Under the pieces are notes generated by a model. The model ran no database searches. It had not been told where the DNA came from and saw nothing but the letters and a program-made list of their open reading frames with translations. This document shows positions 10,101-17,211 of a DNA stretch of 64,000 nucleotides, in pieces. Within the stretch, counting starts at the first letter, position 1. Every line of letters begins with the position of its first letter. A program made the translations under genes and the position numbers. Source of the stretch: Anaerobacterium chartisolvens (lineage in GTDB: Bacteria > Bacillota > Clostridia > Acetivibrionales > DSM-27016); the NCBI RefSeq assembly GCF_003337415.1, contig NZ_QPJT01000014.1, positions 1 through 64,000 of the forward strand, written 5' to 3'.

Positions 10101-12200
10101 ATGAGTAGGATTTTATCTGAATATATTTTTGGTGACATTTCAGTCAGATATTTAATTAATGAAGCAGGCAACGTTGGCATTGAAATATTGCCTGCCAGCT
10201 TGAAGGAAAAAGCTGTACAGGATAAAAAATATAATATTGATTCACTGGTTCAAGCTTATATCAAGGGTGATGACTTCTCGGGAGGCTTTGCAAACGGACA
10301 TACCATGAGAAACGGTCAATCAACTTCGGTACTGGAATATGACAGCCAGCGGGCAGATTATAATAATGGCACTCAAATTATCACAACTGTATTAAAGAAT
10401 GGAAACGGTCATTTTGCACGGCATATTCTTAAGTATAAAGAGGGTTTGAAGGCGTTTGAGGTGAATACGATATACTCCAATAAATCTGATAAAGCCATTG
10501 ATGTGGAAATGCTGTCGAGCTTTTCTCTGGGCGGGCTGACTCCTTTTATTGAAGGTGAAGCGTATGAAAGCATGAATGTCCATAGAATCCGAAGCTGCTG
10601 GAGCAATGAGGGCAGGCTTATAACTGAGAGTGTTGAGGAGCTGCAGCTTGAGCCTTCCTGGTCACAGCACGGAGTAAGGTCGGAAAAGTTTGGACAGATT
10701 GGCTCCATGCCGGTAAGAAAGTATTTCCCATTTGTAGCAGTTGAGGATACTATTACAGGTGTGGTCTGGGCAGCGCAGTTAGCCTGTGCATCTTCATGGC
10801 AGATGGAGGTTTACAGGAGGGATGATGCATTATGCGTTTCCGGGGGACTTGCAGATTTTGACTTCGGGCATTGGATGAAGACCTTGCAGCCGGGAGAGGA
10901 GCTTGAAACACCCTCTGCATATTTAACTGTTGGCAGAGGAAGTGTGGATGAAGCAGCGCAAAGACTCCTGACGATACCTAAAGATAAGTTTGATAAAATA
11001 AATAAATTTGAAAGATTGCCGGTTTTGTTCAACGAATTCTGTACCACATGGGGATACCCTTCTCATGATAATATAAAAAAAATTCTGGATATTATAAAAG
11101 GCAGAGGGGTTGACTGCTTTGTAATCGACGCGGGCTGGAGTGCCGATAATGAAAATGGTTGGGATACCACGGTAGGTGATTGGGTTGTAAGTCCAGACTT
11201 GTTTCCCCAAGGACTTGGGGAAACTGTAAAAATGATTAAAGATGCCGGAATGCTGCCGGGAATCTGGTTTGAGTTTGAAAACTGCTGTTCTAAAGCAAAG
11301 GCGTACGAGGACGAGACACATCTTCTCAAGAGAAACGGGAAGGTTATTACCTCAGGGGTAAGGCGCTTTTGGGATATGAGTGATCCCTTTGTTGTTGATT
11401 ATCTGACTGAAAAAGTTATATGTATGCTTAAGCAGTATGGGTTTAAATACTTAAAGGTGGATTATAACGAAACCATAGGTGTGGGATGTGACGGATACGA
11501 ATCGCTGGGAGAAGGACTTAGGCAAAGAGTTCTTGCTTCGCAGGCGTTCTTTGCAAAAATAAGAGAAGAAGTTTCGGACATCATCATAGAAAACTGTTCT
11601 TCGGGAGGGCATAGGCTTGAGCCGTCCATGATGGCATTATGTGACATGGCTTCTTTTTCCGATGCCCATGAATGTAATGAGATTCCCATTATCGCAGCTA
11701 ATCTCCACAGGGTGATAAGCCCATGCCAGTCACAAATATGGGCGGTGCTGCGCAAAACAGACAGCAGGAAGAGAATAATATATTCGATTATAAGTACTTT
11801 CCTTGGTGTTATGTGCCTTTCAGGAGATGTTTATGATTTAGACAAGGAGCAATGGGATGTGATTGACGAAGGGATAAGCTTCTATCATTCCATATCAGAT
11901 ATAATATTGAACGGGACAACAACGTTTTTTGGTTCAAAGCTTAAAGGCTACAGAAATCCGAAAGGCTGGCAGGGCATTGTAAGAAAAGCTGATAACGAAA
12001 AAGAAGCGGTTGTTTTAATCCATACTTTCAATAGAGATTTTCCTGACTCCATTGAGATTCCTGTTGGGGGCAGCTATGAAATTCATAAAACATTCTGTAC
12101 CTTCGGAAATAATATTTCATTAAAAGACGGATGTCTTTCAGTACAGATGAAGGAAGAGTTTGAGGCGGTGGCTGTCTGTTTGAAATTGAGAAAATATTAA
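10101..12200 (+). CDS. cytoplasmic alpha-galactosidase, GH36 family
   Basis: 699 residues, no signal peptide, so an intracellular enzyme releasing terminal alpha-galactose from imported oligosaccharides. The clan D barrel shows F-V-I-D-A-G-W near residue 340, G-I-W-F-E-F-E near 390, the nucleophile in L-K-V-D-Y-N (about Asp454) and the acid/base in S-D-A-H-E (about Asp521) after the E-N-C-S-S-G-G strand. The usual GH36 W-D (K-W-D-x-N) and S-D-x-x-D contexts are changed to V-D-Y and S-D-A-H-E, so it belongs to a less-studied branch and the exact linkage may differ. Last gene of the operon, closed by a terminator. The ribosome-binding site (GGTGAT) is modest compared with the other genes. Confidence 0.82.
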   Translation: MSRILSEYIFGDISVRYLINEAGNVGIEILPASLKEKAVQDKKYNIDSLVQAYIKGDDFSGGFANGHTMRNGQSTSVLEYDSQRADYNNGTQIITTVLKNGNGHFARHILKYKEGLKAFEVNTIYSNKSDKAIDVEMLSSFSLGGLTPFIEGEAYESMNVHRIRSCWSNEGRLITESVEELQLEPSWSQHGVRSEKFGQIGSMPVRKYFPFVAVEDTITGVVWAAQLACASSWQMEVYRRDDALCVSGGLADFDFGHWMKTLQPGEELETPSAYLTVGRGSVDEAAQRLLTIPKDKFDKINKFERLPVLFNEFCTTWGYPSHDNIKKILDIIKGRGVDCFVIDAGWSADNENGWDTTVGDWVVSPDLFPQGLGETVKMIKDAGMLPGIWFEFENCCSKAKAYEDETHLLKRNGKVITSGVRRFWDMSDPFVVDYLTEKVICMLKQYGFKYLKVDYNETIGVGCDGYESLGEGLRQRVLASQAFFAKIREEVSDIIIENCSSGGHRLEPSMMALCDMASFSDAHECNEIPIIAANLHRVISPCQSQIWAVLRKTDSRKRIIYSIISTFLGVMCLSGDVYDLDKEQWDVIDEGISFYHSISDIILNGTTTFFGSKLKGYRNPKGWQGIVRKADNEKEAVVLIHTFNRDFPDSIEIPVGGSYEIHKTFCTFGNNISLKDGCLSVQMKEEFEAVAVCLKLRKY

Positions 12201-12259
12201 TAAACAAACTAAGCAATGAATGTAAAGAGATTAAAAATTTACTTAAATATTATGTGATT

Positions 12260-12298
12260 TTGCAGTCTACGGCAATTATGTAGGCTGCAATTTTTTTT
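12260..12298 (+). terminator. rho-independent terminator of the alpha-galactoside operon
   Basis: 11-bp stem (12260-12270 with 12280-12290, one G-T pair), 9-base loop, then eight T (12291-12298). Confidence 0.88.
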
Positions 12299-12361
12299 AA
12301 ATAAGCAAAGGGAAGGTTCCGCAGTTTGCTTGTATCTGCTGTCCCAAATATCAAAAGTAAT

Positions 12362-12394
12362 AAAAAAACTACTTGCAAAAAACCTTGCAAGCAG
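12362..12394 (-). terminator. rho-independent terminator of the tRNA-Arg gene
   Basis: Read on the minus strand: 10-bp stem (12394-12385 with 12378-12369, one G-T pair), 6-base loop, then seven T (complement of 12368-12362). It lies ten bases beyond the encoded CCA. Confidence 0.8.
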
Positions 12395-12403
12395 CTTATT
12401 TAC

Positions 12404-12480
12404 TGGTGTGCCCAAGAGGATTCGAACCTCCGGCCTGCGGTTTAGGAAACCGACGCTCTATCCTGCTGAGCTATGGGCAC
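12404..12480 (-). tRNA. tRNA-Arg, anticodon CCU
   Basis: On the minus strand the sequence folds as a cloverleaf: 7-bp acceptor stem GTGCCCA/TGGGCAC, D-stem GCTC/GAGC, anticodon loop TTCCTAA (anticodon CCT at 12446-12444, reading AGG), T-arm GGAGG-TTCGAAT-CCTCT. Discriminator A and the CCA tail are encoded (12407-12404). The pair at the top of the anticodon stem (positions 27-43) is a T-C mismatch. A possible promoter upstream has TTGTCA followed by TATTTT. Confidence 0.95.
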
Positions 12481-12620
12481 ATATATAAAATATATAGATA
12501 TTATCACCTGACAAAGCATATGTGTCACATGAAACACATGTTATTTTAACATGGCTGTTCATGAAAAGCAAGAGCCAATTTTATATTTAAATTTTTACAG
12601 TTGTATATTCAAAAAAATTA

Positions 12621-13367
12621 ATGCTCTGTCGTGAAAAATCTGTAATAATATTTAACACTTTGTTCGATATTTATAGTAAGAGGACGGTGTTACATATTTT
12701 ACAAAATATTATAAATTTAATATTCCCTCCCAAATGTATATTTTGTGCACGGATTTTGGATGCCAGCACCAAAATAAATATATGCGGGAGATGCTTTGCG
12801 AAAATACCTTTTTTAGAGAAGAATTACGTGTACTATGAAGCACGGAATAATAACGAAAGATATTTTGACACCGTAGTATGCGTGTGCGAATATACAGGTA
12901 TTATAAAGAGGGCTGTCATTAAATTCAAATTTTTTAATAAGGCATCGTATTATAGGGCGTTTTCAAAGCTTTTGGCACAAAAGCTAAAAAAAATGACAAA
13001 TAACCATAAATTTGATATAATTGTAAGTGTTCCTCTTCATAAAAGCAGAGAAAGAGACAGGGGATATAATCAGGCGTTTTTAATATCCCGCGCTTTAAGC
13101 AGGGAGATAGGTATTCCGGAATGCTCGGGAGCCCTAAAAAGAATAAAAAATACCGCGACTCAGAGCCTGCTCAAAAAAAATGACAGGCTTTTAAATACCA
13201 GAGACGCTTTTGTGGTAAGTAGCAATAACAAGGTCTATAAAAAATCAATTCTTTTAGTTGATGATATATTTACAACCGGGAGTACTGTAAATGAGTGCAG
13301 CAGAGTATTAAAGGAAGCGGGTGCGGCATATGTATGTGTTGCGGTGATTGCTTCGGCAAGAAAGTAA
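12621..13367 (+). CDS. comFC: ComF family protein (amidophosphoribosyltransferase-like)
   Basis: 248 residues as opened at ATG 12621. N-terminal zinc-finger-like region F-P-P-K-C-I-F-C ... I-C-G-R-C (residues ~37-60), then a type I phosphoribosyltransferase fold with the PRPP loop L-L-V-D-D-I-F-T-T-G-S-T (residues ~212-223) and the R-G-Y-N-Q-A segment typical of ComF. In B. subtilis ComFC aids DNA uptake during competence and sits immediately upstream of yvyF-flgM, the order seen here. ComFA is absent. The start is uncertain: ATG 12621 has no clear ribosome-binding site, whereas GTG 12687 follows AGAGGA closely and would leave V-L-H-I-L-Q just before the zinc finger. Confidence 0.85.
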   Translation: MLCREKSVIIFNTLFDIYSKRTVLHILQNIINLIFPPKCIFCARILDASTKINICGRCFAKIPFLEKNYVYYEARNNNERYFDTVVCVCEYTGIIKRAVIKFKFFNKASYYRAFSKLLAQKLKKMTNNHKFDIIVSVPLHKSRERDRGYNQAFLISRALSREIGIPECSGALKRIKNTATQSLLKKNDRLLNTRDAFVVSSNNKVYKKSILLVDDIFTTGSTVNECSRVLKEAGAAYVCVAVIASARK

Positions 13368-13449
13368 TGGTGCTTTTAACACAACAGGGTTTCCTGAGCG
13401 GCGTAAGAATTGAGCTATGAGTCAGTAATTAATATTTGGAGGGATTAAT

Positions 13450-13884
13450 ATGCCTGATGTAAGGAATTGCAGAAGATGCGGAAGAATTTATAACTATTTG
13501 GGAGGAGCGCCTATTTGCCCTGTATGCAGGGAACAGGATGAGGCTGATTTCAAAAGAGTTAAGGAGTATCTGTATAAAAACCCCGGCGCGAGCATGTCGG
13601 AAGTATCAACTATGCTGGAAATAAGTATTGAAAGAATTAAGGGCTATCTTAAGGAGGGTCGTCTGGAAATAATAAATGACGAAGGAAATATGGTGCTTGA
13701 ATGCGAAACCTGCGGAAAGGCTATAAGGACAGGAAGATTTTGCGACGAATGCGCAAAAGGGCTTGCCAAGGATTTGCAATTTACTGCCACTCAGATGCGT
13801 ACGGATGTGGAAAAGAATGATACCAGAAAAAAATCTGCGGTTGAAATGAGATATTTGAATAAGGATATAAAAAAGAAAACATAG
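13450..13884 (+). CDS. yvyF: flagellar operon protein, YvyF type
   Basis: 144 residues. Two zinc-ribbon-like Cys sets are visible: C-R-R-C-G plus C-P-V-C-R near residues 6-27, and C-E-T-C-G plus C-D-E-C-A near residues 84-105. Between them is a helix-turn-helix-like segment (S-M-S-E-V-S-T-M-L-E-I-S). This matches the family found between comFC and flgM in Bacillus and Clostridium; its role is not established, though regulation of flagellar genes is assumed from context. Good TTGGAGGG ribosome-binding site; a terminator follows, separating it from flgM. Confidence 0.85.
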   Translation: MPDVRNCRRCGRIYNYLGGAPICPVCREQDEADFKRVKEYLYKNPGASMSEVSTMLEISIERIKGYLKEGRLEIINDEGNMVLECETCGKAIRTGRFCDECAKGLAKDLQFTATQMRTDVEKNDTRKKSAVEMRYLNKDIKKKT

Positions 13885-13892
13885 TGCTTTTT

Positions 13893-13939
13893 AAAATAAA
13901 AGCTGCTCTCCGTTTTTTATGGAGGCAGCTTTTATTTTA
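13893..13939. terminator. strong, probably bidirectional terminator hairpin
   Basis: 14-bp A/T-flanked stem (13893-13906 with 13925-13938) extended by CTCC/GGAG after one bulged T, with loop GTTTTTTAT. The stem ends are A-rich and T-rich, so it can act in both directions. It lies just after yvyF. Confidence 0.8.
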
Positions 13940-13976
13940 TGAAAGAAAATACCAGAATAAACTTTAATAATAATAT

Positions 13977-14003
13977 TAATAAAAATTCAGCTTCAACCGA
14001 TAT
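13977..14003 (+). promoter_or_regulatory. sigma-D (sigma-28)-like promoter upstream of flgM
   Basis: TAAT (13977-13980), 15-base spacer, ACCGATAT (13996-14003), close to the B. subtilis SigD consensus TAAA-N15-GCCGATAT. It lies about 220 bases before flgM with no gene between, and agrees with the second such site at 21273. The rest of 13940-14229 shows no other convincing element. Confidence 0.55.
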
Positions 14004-14229
14004 TTATTATAGATAGTGAACAGTAAAATTTCATTAGCACATAATGAATATAAGATACAAAGGATAAATAAGAAGCGGAACCTGTCCGTATAATAACTTT
14101 TTAAAGCTATTGGAGCGGGCACGGGCAATCGTTTGGATATATATTATACTGCAGAGAATGAAAATCCTGCTTGCAGGGGGACAATGTAGTCGGTTTGGTT
14201 TTAGTATTTAAGAAAGTGAAGTGGTAACT

Positions 14230-14517
14230 ATGAAGGTATGGGGAGAGATTCCCAAGATATTGGGTATCTATGAGAATCAGAAAAGTGTCAAGAAAATTGA
14301 GGCAGCCTCTGAAATAAAATCGAAAAAAGACGTGGTTTCAATATCCAGTCATGCCAAGGATCTTCAGACGGTTATAAAGGCCATAAAGGATATGCCCGAT
14401 ATAAGGCAGGATAAGGTATCGGAAATCAGCTTAAGGTTTAAAACAGGGGTTTACAATGTGGACGGGAAGGAAACCGCAGATAAAATACTGAAGTCGGTGC
14501 TGGACAAAAAAGTATAG
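14230..14517 (+). CDS. flgM: anti-sigma-28 factor FlgM
   Basis: 95 residues from ATG 14230 (ribosome-binding site AAGTGG five bases upstream); a GTG at 14221 would add three residues. The C-terminal half carries the sigma-28-binding region of FlgM (V-S-I-S-S-H-A-K-D-L-Q ... I-R-Q-D-K-V-S-E-I ... G-x-Y-x-V-D-G-K-E-T-A-D-K-I). FlgM holds SigD inactive until the hook-basal body is complete and it is exported. A sigma-D-like promoter upstream suggests the usual feedback loop. A very stable hairpin follows, before the FlgN gene. Confidence 0.88.
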   Translation: MKVWGEIPKILGIYENQKSVKKIEAASEIKSKKDVVSISSHAKDLQTVIKAIKDMPDIRQDKVSEISLRFKTGVYNVDGKETADKILKSVLDKKV

Positions 14518-14521
14518 CGGG

Positions 14522-14563
14522 TATAGATTTATTGCGGGACAGTGCTCCCGCAATAAATCTATA
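14522..14563 (+). other. 18-bp perfect stem-loop between flgM and flgN
   Basis: 14522-14539 pairs perfectly with 14546-14563 around a 6-base loop CAGTGC; no T run follows (next bases AGACGG). It is therefore not a standard terminator and more likely sets transcript stability, processing or the ratio of FlgM to the downstream proteins (inference). Confidence 0.75.
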
Positions 14564-14643
14564 AGACGGCGGTATGCGAAGGATCAAACTTATTTATACA
14601 GCTTACCATTATATTAAGCTGTCGGCTCTAAATTATTCTAAGG

Positions 14644-15156
14644 GTGGTGTTTTTTAGCAAAATGCAATCGGCAAATGAACTGATAAATACGCTTAAACAG
14701 GAAAAAGGAGTCTATGACAGTGTTTTGAAGATAGCTGAGGATAAAACGGACATAATAATAAAGGGTAAGGTAGATGAGCTCGATAAAATGCTCAAGCAGG
14801 AGCAGGAGCTTGTCCTTCAGATGGCAAAGCTTGAGGATGCAAGGGAACGGTTGGTTGCCAAAATATTTTCAGAGCTTGGCATAACCGATAAGGACATGAC
14901 CATAAGTACTCTGGTCGAAGCCATGAAAAGCCCTTACTCAAGCGGGCTTAAAGAGTGTCAGAGCTTGCTGCTGGACACAATAGGTCGCCTGAAGGTAAAA
15001 AATGACCTTAATTCAAAGCTTATAAAGAATTCTCTTGAGTATATAAATTTTTCTATAAATCTTATTGCGTCGGTGGATTCGGGGAGTAACAATTACAGTG
15101 GATCGGGACAGGTTAGCGACGCTAAGAAACGTAATTTTTTTGATATGAAGCTGTAA
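14644..15156 (+). CDS. flgN: FlgN-type export chaperone
   Basis: 170 residues, mostly long amphipathic helices (coiled-coil hairpin: E-L-D-K-M-L-K-Q-E-Q-E-L-V near 45, N-S-L-E-Y-I-N-F-S near 130), no signal peptide. Family FlgN proteins bind the C-termini of the hook-filament junction proteins FlgK and FlgL, encoded next, and keep them unfolded for export. Position between flgM and flgK matches B. subtilis yvyG. The start is unclear: GTG at 14644 or 14647 lies right after TAAGGG, and ATG 14662 lies 14 bases beyond GGGTGG. Confidence 0.82.
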   Translation: MVFFSKMQSANELINTLKQEKGVYDSVLKIAEDKTDIIIKGKVDELDKMLKQEQELVLQMAKLEDARERLVAKIFSELGITDKDMTISTLVEAMKSPYSSGLKECQSLLLDTIGRLKVKNDLNSKLIKNSLEYINFSINLIASVDSGSNNYSGSGQVSDAKKRNFFDMKL

Positions 15157-15198
15157 GGCTTGTAAAAGAGTTTTTAACGGGAACGGAGTGAGCGGAAT

Positions 15199-17208
15199 AT
15201 GGCAATTGGATTTTCAAGCTATGAAATAGCCAGATCGGGACTGCATGTCAGTGAACGCAGTCTTTATACCACAGGGCATAATATTGCAAATGTAAACAGT
15301 AAGGGCTATGTGAGGCAGCAAACTATGATTTCTGCCCTTCCGTACAGGCATGAGTTCTCAAAGTATGGAATTTACGAGCTTGGAGCAGGTGCAGGCGTAC
15401 AGCAGGTAAGACAGATAAGGAATATATTTTTGGATAATATATACAGGCAGGAAAACACCGGGCTCGGCTATTGGAGTGCCAGAGACAGAACGCTTCAGGA
15501 TGTGCAGGATATTTTAGGGGAGCCTTTGGGAAAGGGCCTTCAGAGCTCTATGAATGAATTCTGGAACTCATGGCAGGAGCTGTCTAAAGAGCCTGAAAGC
15601 CTTACCTTGAGGGCGCTTGTCCGTCAAAGAGGCGAAATGCTTATTCAGCATGTAAATCAAATGGGAAAGCAGCTTGACAGCCTTCAGAGCTCAATAAATA
15701 ATGAGGTTAAGACCAATATTCAGAAGGTAAATGACATTATTGCTGAAATAGGGCTGCTAAATACTGAAATAATGAAAAGTGAGACGTCGGGAGATCTGGC
15801 CAACGATTATCGCGACAGGAGGAATTTCCTGATAGACGGACTGTCGAGGATTATAGACGCTAATGTCAGAGAAATGCAGGACGGGCAGATTGCAATAAGC
15901 CTTGGAGGTCATTCGCTTCTTGATAAAACTGTTCAGACAAAGCTATATGCGGGAATGGATGAAACCACAGGGGTATTTTGCGTGCCTATGCTTGAAGGCA
16001 CCGGCACTCATGTAACCATAAAAAGCGGAGAGCTAAAAGGGCTTCTTGAATCAAGAGGAGAGGTTTTCGGTGCTAAGGGAAGTGTTGAAAACGGAAGCGC
16101 ATACGACAAAATAGACCTTGTGTTTGCCATCAACAGGGATGTTACGGCAGCTCAAAAGGCGGATCTTATCTCCAATGTTACAGCCATGGTTGACAGCTTT
16201 AAAGCAAAGGGAATTGACGTAAGGCTTGGATATGTGGATTATGATTCGGCGGGCTACGGCACTCCTGTGTTTGCATCAGACCTTGCCGGCTTTACGGCCC
16301 AGGTTAACGCCATACCCTATAATCCAACCGCCGGAGCTCAAGGGCTTGAGGCTGTAAAGGCGGCGGAAGGGCTCCATTTCAGGGATAATGCTTTAAAGAA
16401 ATTCATGGTTGTTACAAATTCAGAGCTGAGTACCGCGTCCTTTAGCGTGTACAATATGTCAAAGGAGCTTTCGGGGCTTGGCATACATACGTCAATTATA
16501 AGTGCGGCAGGGGCTGCACAGGCTCAGCTGGAGCATATAGCGCAGACGACGGGCAGCGGAGTATTTGATATAGCAACGATGGCGGCTTTATCGGAAGACA
16601 TGTACAAGGATGTGAAAAATGGTATATATAATAATGTGCATGAAACAAATAATATTATTTCTGATTTGAAAAACAAGCTCAATTTGCTCATAAACATTTT
16701 TGCAAGGGAGGTAAACAGTCTTCACAGCTCGGGTAAAACCTTGGACGGGAGTAATGGAGGGAATTTCTTTGCGGCAATTGACGGGAGCTTTCCTATGGAA
16801 ATGGGGAATTTGAAGATAGATGACGGCCTGCTGAATTTGAATAACATAGTGGCTTCTGAAAGCGGAAGCACAGGAGATAATACAATTGCTCTTAAAATAG
16901 CCAATTTGAGGAACAATGCCCTTATAGGCAAAAGCGGAGAGGAAACCAGCATTGATGATTTTTACAATTGGATTATATTGGGGATAGGAAATATAGGGCG
17001 CGAAGCGGCTACCATTTCGGAAAACCAGCTTAAAATGGTTCAGGCGGCGGATGAAAACAGGCAGTCTATATCGGGAGTTTCAATGGATGAGGAAATGTCC
17101 AACATGATGAAATTCAAGTTTGCATATGATGCGTCATCACGTGCCTTAAATGTAATAGATGAAATGATGGAAACAATAATTATGAGAATGGGATTGTCAG
17201 GACGGTGA
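15199..17208 (+). CDS. flgK: flagellar hook-associated protein FlgK with von Willebrand A-like insertion (first copy)
   Basis: 669 residues. N-terminal rod/hook domain (S-Y-E-I-A-R-S-G-L ... G-H-N-I-A-N-V-N-S-K-G-Y) and C-terminal D0/D1 helix (M-D-E-E-M-S-N-M-M-K-F-K-F-A-Y) are typical of FlgK, which joins hook and filament. Between G-E-L-K-G-L-L-E-S-R (about residue 280) and V-H-E-T-N-N (about 475) sits an extra ~175-residue module: a hydrophobic strand D-L-V-F-A-I-N, an amphipathic helix, K-G-I-D-V-R-L-G-Y-V-D-Y, and F-M-V-V-T-N-S. The strand-helix order is that of a von Willebrand A domain, but the DxSxS metal-site motif is degenerate (I-N-R-D-V), so metal binding is doubtful. The second FlgK lacks it. 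The two genes are three bases apart and translationally linked. Confidence 0.85.
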   Translation: MAIGFSSYEIARSGLHVSERSLYTTGHNIANVNSKGYVRQQTMISALPYRHEFSKYGIYELGAGAGVQQVRQIRNIFLDNIYRQENTGLGYWSARDRTLQDVQDILGEPLGKGLQSSMNEFWNSWQELSKEPESLTLRALVRQRGEMLIQHVNQMGKQLDSLQSSINNEVKTNIQKVNDIIAEIGLLNTEIMKSETSGDLANDYRDRRNFLIDGLSRIIDANVREMQDGQIAISLGGHSLLDKTVQTKLYAGMDETTGVFCVPMLEGTGTHVTIKSGELKGLLESRGEVFGAKGSVENGSAYDKIDLVFAINRDVTAAQKADLISNVTAMVDSFKAKGIDVRLGYVDYDSAGYGTPVFASDLAGFTAQVNAIPYNPTAGAQGLEAVKAAEGLHFRDNALKKFMVVTNSELSTASFSVYNMSKELSGLGIHTSIISAAGAAQAQLEHIAQTTGSGVFDIATMAALSEDMYKDVKNGIYNNVHETNNIISDLKNKLNLLINIFAREVNSLHSSGKTLDGSNGGNFFAAIDGSFPMEMGNLKIDDGLLNLNNIVASESGSTGDNTIALKIANLRNNALIGKSGEETSIDDFYNWIILGIGNIGREAATISENQLKMVQAADENRQSISGVSMDEEMSNMMKFKFAYDASSRALNVIDEMMETIIMRMGLSGR

Positions 17209-17211
17209 TAA

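Noticed and set aside
12643-12670. TAAT-N16-TTCGATAT as a sigma-D promoter for comFC
   Set aside because: Only 6 of 8 in the -10 and inside the longer version of the gene; too weak.
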